Assembly: GCA_013349725.1 (NCBI GenBank)
Contig: DUZB01000091.1
Location: 1,022-7,945, forward strand
Direction of reading: 5' to 3'
Source of the DNA: Deltaproteobacteria bacterium
Lineage (GTDB): Bacteria > Desulfobacterota > DSM-4660 > Desulfatiglandales > Desulfatiglandaceae
DNA length: 6,924 nt
This document shows positions 4,722 through 6,924 of this stretch, one piece after another (positions within the stretch are counted from its first letter, which is position 1; the number at the start of each line of letters is the position of its first letter). Under the pieces are notes generated by a model. The model saw only the letters and a program-made list of their open reading frames with translations, did no database searches and had not been told where the DNA came from. A program made the position numbers and the translations under genes.

Positions 4722-5693
4722 ATGAAAAAACTGGGTATCTTATTTGCAATTTGTGCTGCTTTCGCGTGGTTCACTGCAGGGTCTGCATGGTCAAAAACCG
4801 TTTTTCTGGGTATTGGAACGGGCGGTACGGGTGGAATTTATTATCCCTATGGCGGGGGCGTTGCTGAAATATGGACCAGGTATGTTCCCGGGGTGAAAGC
4901 GGTTGCCGAAGTTACCGGGGCAAGCATGGAAAATGTAAAACTGGCCGACAAGGGAGAAACCGTCATCGGCGAAGTGATGGGAGACGTGGCGGTGGCCGGC
5001 TATGAGGGGACATCCAAATTCAAGGGGAAGAAGCAGAACATCCTTTCCATGGCTATCATGTATCCGAACCTGCTGCAGTGTGTGACACTGAAAAGCAGCC
5101 CCATCACCAGTCTTGAGCAGGTCAAAGGGCAAACCATCAGTACCGGAAGCCCTGGAAGCGGGACGAACTTCATGGCGGAGGCCGTACTGAAGGCCCTGGA
5201 TATTCCCATTGATTCTTATAAGGACACGCGCCTTTCTTTTACGGAGAGCTCCAATGCGCTCAGGGATGGGACGATCGAATTGGGAATATGGTCGGTGGGT
5301 CCGGGGACCAGCTCCATCATGGACCTGGCGACGACCCATGACATTCGGATCATTCCATTTACGCCGGAACAGACCGAGAAAATCCTGGCATCCAATAAAA
5401 CCTATGCCGCTGTTGATCTTGCCGGAGGGGTATACAATGGCGTGGCCGAACCGGTACCCACTATCGGCGTCTGGAATGTGATGATCTGCCAGAAGTCCAT
5501 GGACACGGATCTGGTTTACAACCTGGTCAAGGCCCTCTACGAACACAACGACATGCTCCGAAAGATTCATCCGTCGGCCTCTTATACGACCCCTGAAAAC
5601 GCCGTAAAGTATTCGCCGATTCCGCTGCATCCGGGAACCATTAAATACTTGAAGGAAAAAGGCATCCAGGTCCCTGAAAGACTCATCCCTTAA
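4722..5693 (+). CDS. TAXI-family TRAP transporter substrate-binding protein
   Basis: TAXI proteins are periplasmic solute receptors that hand substrate to a TRAP permease; known or suspected ligands are small carboxylates and amino acids. The protein is 323 residues, the usual size. A signal peptide spans about residues 1-24 (MKKLGILFAICAAFAWFTAG then SAWS-KT). The mature N-terminus shows the diagnostic LGIGTGGTGGIYYPYGGG (29-46) and later VAVAGYEG. The second family signature, GQTISTGSPGSGTNFMAEAV, starts the second lobe, and the hinge-side stretch ELGIWSVGPGTSSIMDLA follows. A Shine-Dalgarno AGGGAGG (4705-4711) lies 10 nt before ATG. The gene follows the exported 142-residue protein closely and is followed after 14 nt by the DUF1850 gene, the usual TAXI companion. 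The fused permease expected in such operons is not seen in the window. The specific ligand cannot be read from sequence. Confidence 0.92.
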   Translation: MKKLGILFAICAAFAWFTAGSAWSKTVFLGIGTGGTGGIYYPYGGGVAEIWTRYVPGVKAVAEVTGASMENVKLADKGETVIGEVMGDVAVAGYEGTSKFKGKKQNILSMAIMYPNLLQCVTLKSSPITSLEQVKGQTISTGSPGSGTNFMAEAVLKALDIPIDSYKDTRLSFTESSNALRDGTIELGIWSVGPGTSSIMDLATTHDIRIIPFTPEQTEKILASNKTYAAVDLAGGVYNGVAEPVPTIGVWNVMICQKSMDTDLVYNLVKALYEHNDMLRKIHPSASYTTPENAVKYSPIPLHPGTIKYLKEKGIQVPERLIP

Positions 5694-5707
5694 TCCGGAA
5701 GTCTCTA

Positions 5708-6367
5708 TTGAAAGTAAAAGCGGCATTTCTTGCTTTGTGGGGGACAACGGTTATTGCGGTGGGCCTTCTCCTCGTCGCCTGGTACTTGCCAGGCGGCCTG
5801 GAGCTTAACATCCGCACGGTAGAAAATGATCGGGATTTGCTGGTTTTGCCACTGAGACCGGGTGAACGGTTTACTATTCACTACTACCATTCCGTGGAAA
5901 ACGCTCCCATCTGGGAAGAACACAGCGTGGACGCACACGGACATATTTATATAGAGGAAGAGCGATATCTGAAATTCGGCGCCGGTATGGGCAGGATGCC
6001 CGGAATAGGCAGAATGGTCAAAAAGGGACCCTATGAGGCTATCGAAGAGATGCATATGCCCACCGGCAACTTTGTATTGCGTGTAGGAAGTCCAGGCGTT
6101 GACCATACCATCATATGGAGAAACACGAGGACAAATCTTTCTGCAAAGTTTTCTCATATAGCCGTTCGTTTTTCAGCCAGTCCGGTGAGCTTCCTTTACG
6201 CAGGTTACCGGTCTTTCTTCCCCCACAGTACTACGCCGAAGGCGGATGAGCCGGAACAGAGAGGGTCTCGCGCAAAGTCGCAAAGCTCGCAAAGAAAAAC
6301 TTCGGTATCTATTTGCTCAAAATCCTTGGCGTCTTTGCGCCTTTGCGTGAGAAATTGGAGTATTTGA
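5708..6367 (+). CDS. DUF1850 membrane-anchored protein with repeat-derived C-terminal tail
   Basis: DUF1850 proteins are found beside TAXI substrate-binding proteins and fused TRAP permeases; their biochemical role is unknown. The 219-residue product has one N-terminal hydrophobic segment (about 6-27), then the family pattern FTIHYYHSVENAPIWEEHSV (55-74) with the HSVE motif at 61-64, and GAGMGRMPG (91-99). The start is taken as TTG at 5708 because it gives the membrane segment a normal beginning and GGAAG (5697-5701) is 6 nt upstream; no ATG fits. The domain appears to end near residue 170. Residues about 187-219 (from SRAKSQSSQRK to the end) are translated through the inverted repeat at 6266-6352, and the stop TGA (6365-6367) comes just after it. 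The repeat has therefore probably replaced the original end. The stop is directly followed by the ATG of the next gene, suggesting translational coupling. Confidence 0.8.
   Translation: MKVKAAFLALWGTTVIAVGLLLVAWYLPGGLELNIRTVENDRDLLVLPLRPGERFTIHYYHSVENAPIWEEHSVDAHGHIYIEEERYLKFGAGMGRMPGIGRMVKKGPYEAIEEMHMPTGNFVLRVGSPGVDHTIIWRNTRTNLSAKFSHIAVRFSASPVSFLYAGYRSFFPHSTTPKADEPEQRGSRAKSQSSQRKTSVSICSKSLASLRLCVRNWSI
6266..6352. repeat. CGCAAAG-unit inverted repeat inside the DUF1850 reading frame
   Basis: The left arm (6266-6299) begins TCTCGCGCAAAGTCGCAAAG and repeats CGCAAAG three times at 8-9-bp spacing. The right arm (6323-6352) ends CGCCTTTGCGTGAGA. Its reverse complement starts TCTCACGCAAAGGCGCAAAG, identical to the left arm at 18 of the first 20 positions. 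Similarity decays towards the centre, around a spacer of roughly 27 bp. CGCAAAG-type arrays of this sort are dispersed in other bacterial genomes (memory). It covers the last quarter of one coding region and ends 4 bp before the ribosome site of the next. Confidence 0.8.
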
Positions 6368-6924
6368 ATGAACGATAAACCGGACTATGAACAACTGGAA
6401 AAAAGAGTCAGGGCATTGGAACAGGCCCTGAAGACCTCGGAACAACACCTGAGCCAGATCATCAATTTTCTTCCTGACGCCACCTTTGCCATCGACACCC
6501 AAGGGAAGGTGATTGCCTGGAATCTTGCAATCCAAAAGATGACGGGTATCAAGGCCAGGGACATGCTGGGAAAGGGGAACTATGAATATGCGATCCCATT
6601 TTACGGCGATAGAAGGCCGGTCCTGGTCGACCTTGTGGGCCGGTGGGATGAAGAATTCCAGAAAAAATACCGTTATGTGAAAAAGGATGGGGATTCCCTG
6701 GTTTCTGAAACCTATGACCCTCTCGTGAAACCCGGCGGTTATCTGTGGAATAAGGCATCACTGCTTCATGGCAGCGACGGTCAAATTATCGGCGCCATCG
6801 AGTCCATTCGCGATATTACGGAAAGAAAGCAGATGGAAACGGAGCGGGTCAATTACAAGCGTTTTCTGGAAAGCATATATAACAGTTCCATTGATGGCAT
6901 CGTATCCACTGATCTACACGGCAC
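6368..6924 (+). CDS. PAS-domain sensor or regulator, N-terminal part (runs off window)
   Basis: The frame is open from ATG 6368 to the window end, giving 185 residues. It starts with a short coiled coil (YEQLEKRVRALEQALKTSEQ, 7-26). A PAS domain follows at about 28-153: IINFLPDATFAIDTQGKVIA, WNLAIQKMTGIKARDMLGKG, then a closing GAIESIRDITERKQ, the classic end of a PAS/PAC unit. A second PAS begins at about 165 (FLESIYNSSIDGIVSTDLHG). There is no signal peptide or membrane segment, so sensing is cytoplasmic. The output domain lies beyond the window: histidine kinase, sigma-54 activator and cyclic-di-GMP enzyme are all possible. GGAG (6357-6360) stands 7 nt before the ATG, and the ATG abuts the DUF1850 stop, so it is likely co-expressed with the TAXI genes and may respond to the same nutrient (inference). 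Confidence 0.85.
   Translation, partial: MNDKPDYEQLEKRVRALEQALKTSEQHLSQIINFLPDATFAIDTQGKVIAWNLAIQKMTGIKARDMLGKGNYEYAIPFYGDRRPVLVDLVGRWDEEFQKKYRYVKKDGDSLVSETYDPLVKPGGYLWNKASLLHGSDGQIIGAIESIRDITERKQMETERVNYKRFLESIYNSSIDGIVSTDLHG

Noticed and set aside
4791..5747. Long open frame (318 codons) on the minus strand opposite the TAXI gene
   Set aside because: It overlaps a well-supported TAXI protein completely, lacks recognisable domains, and reads as the antisense shadow of a GC-rich gene.

Overview
The window looks like a chromosomal stretch from a Gram-negative anaerobe of the Desulfobacterota (a Desulfobacterales-like sulfate reducer or relative). This is an inference from three things: a thiolase of anaerobic acyl-CoA metabolism, a TAXI-type TRAP substrate-binding protein with a DUF1850 partner, and a PAS sensor of a style common in that group. 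The intergenic spaces are also full of short palindromic and tandem repeats. No rRNA, tRNA or CRISPR array was seen.

Layout. Positions 1-156 are the outer end of an IS21-like insertion sequence, with four 23-bp end repeats. It abuts a 5'-truncated, frameshifted remnant of a different transposase (157-796). Positions 797-1287 hold no gene. They carry a small hairpin, a 137-bp nested palindromic element, a 9-bp-unit inverted repeat and a five-unit heptamer array. recO (DNA repair) follows on + (1288-2028), converging on an acetyl-CoA acyltransferase on - (2183-3433). A shared hairpin/terminator and a seven-unit heptamer array lie between them. Upstream of the thiolase are 17-bp tandem repeats with an inverted partner. 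Next comes a compact - strand gene for a 44-residue basic protein (3702-3836), with its own promoter and a strong terminator. Across a repeat-bearing divergent region (3837-4267) is a + strand cluster: a 142-residue exported protein, a TAXI substrate-binding protein, a DUF1850 membrane-anchored protein, and the start of a PAS-domain sensor or regulator that runs off the window.

How it fits together. The + cluster probably senses and/or captures a small carboxylate-like solute in the periplasm. TAXI and DUF1850 normally accompany a fused TRAP permease, but none is visible here and the next gene is a PAS sensor. The thiolase acts in acyl-CoA degradation or synthesis and is transcribed separately.

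The most unusual layer is intergenic. Four places (1111-1175, 3447-3590, 4008-4095, 6266-6352) share one design: a purine-rich tandem array of 7-9-bp (or 17-bp) units, a spacer of about 27-48 bp, then a pyrimidine-rich inverted counterpart. Two more places carry one-armed heptamer arrays. One of these elements lies inside a coding region and supplies the C-terminal tail of the DUF1850 protein.
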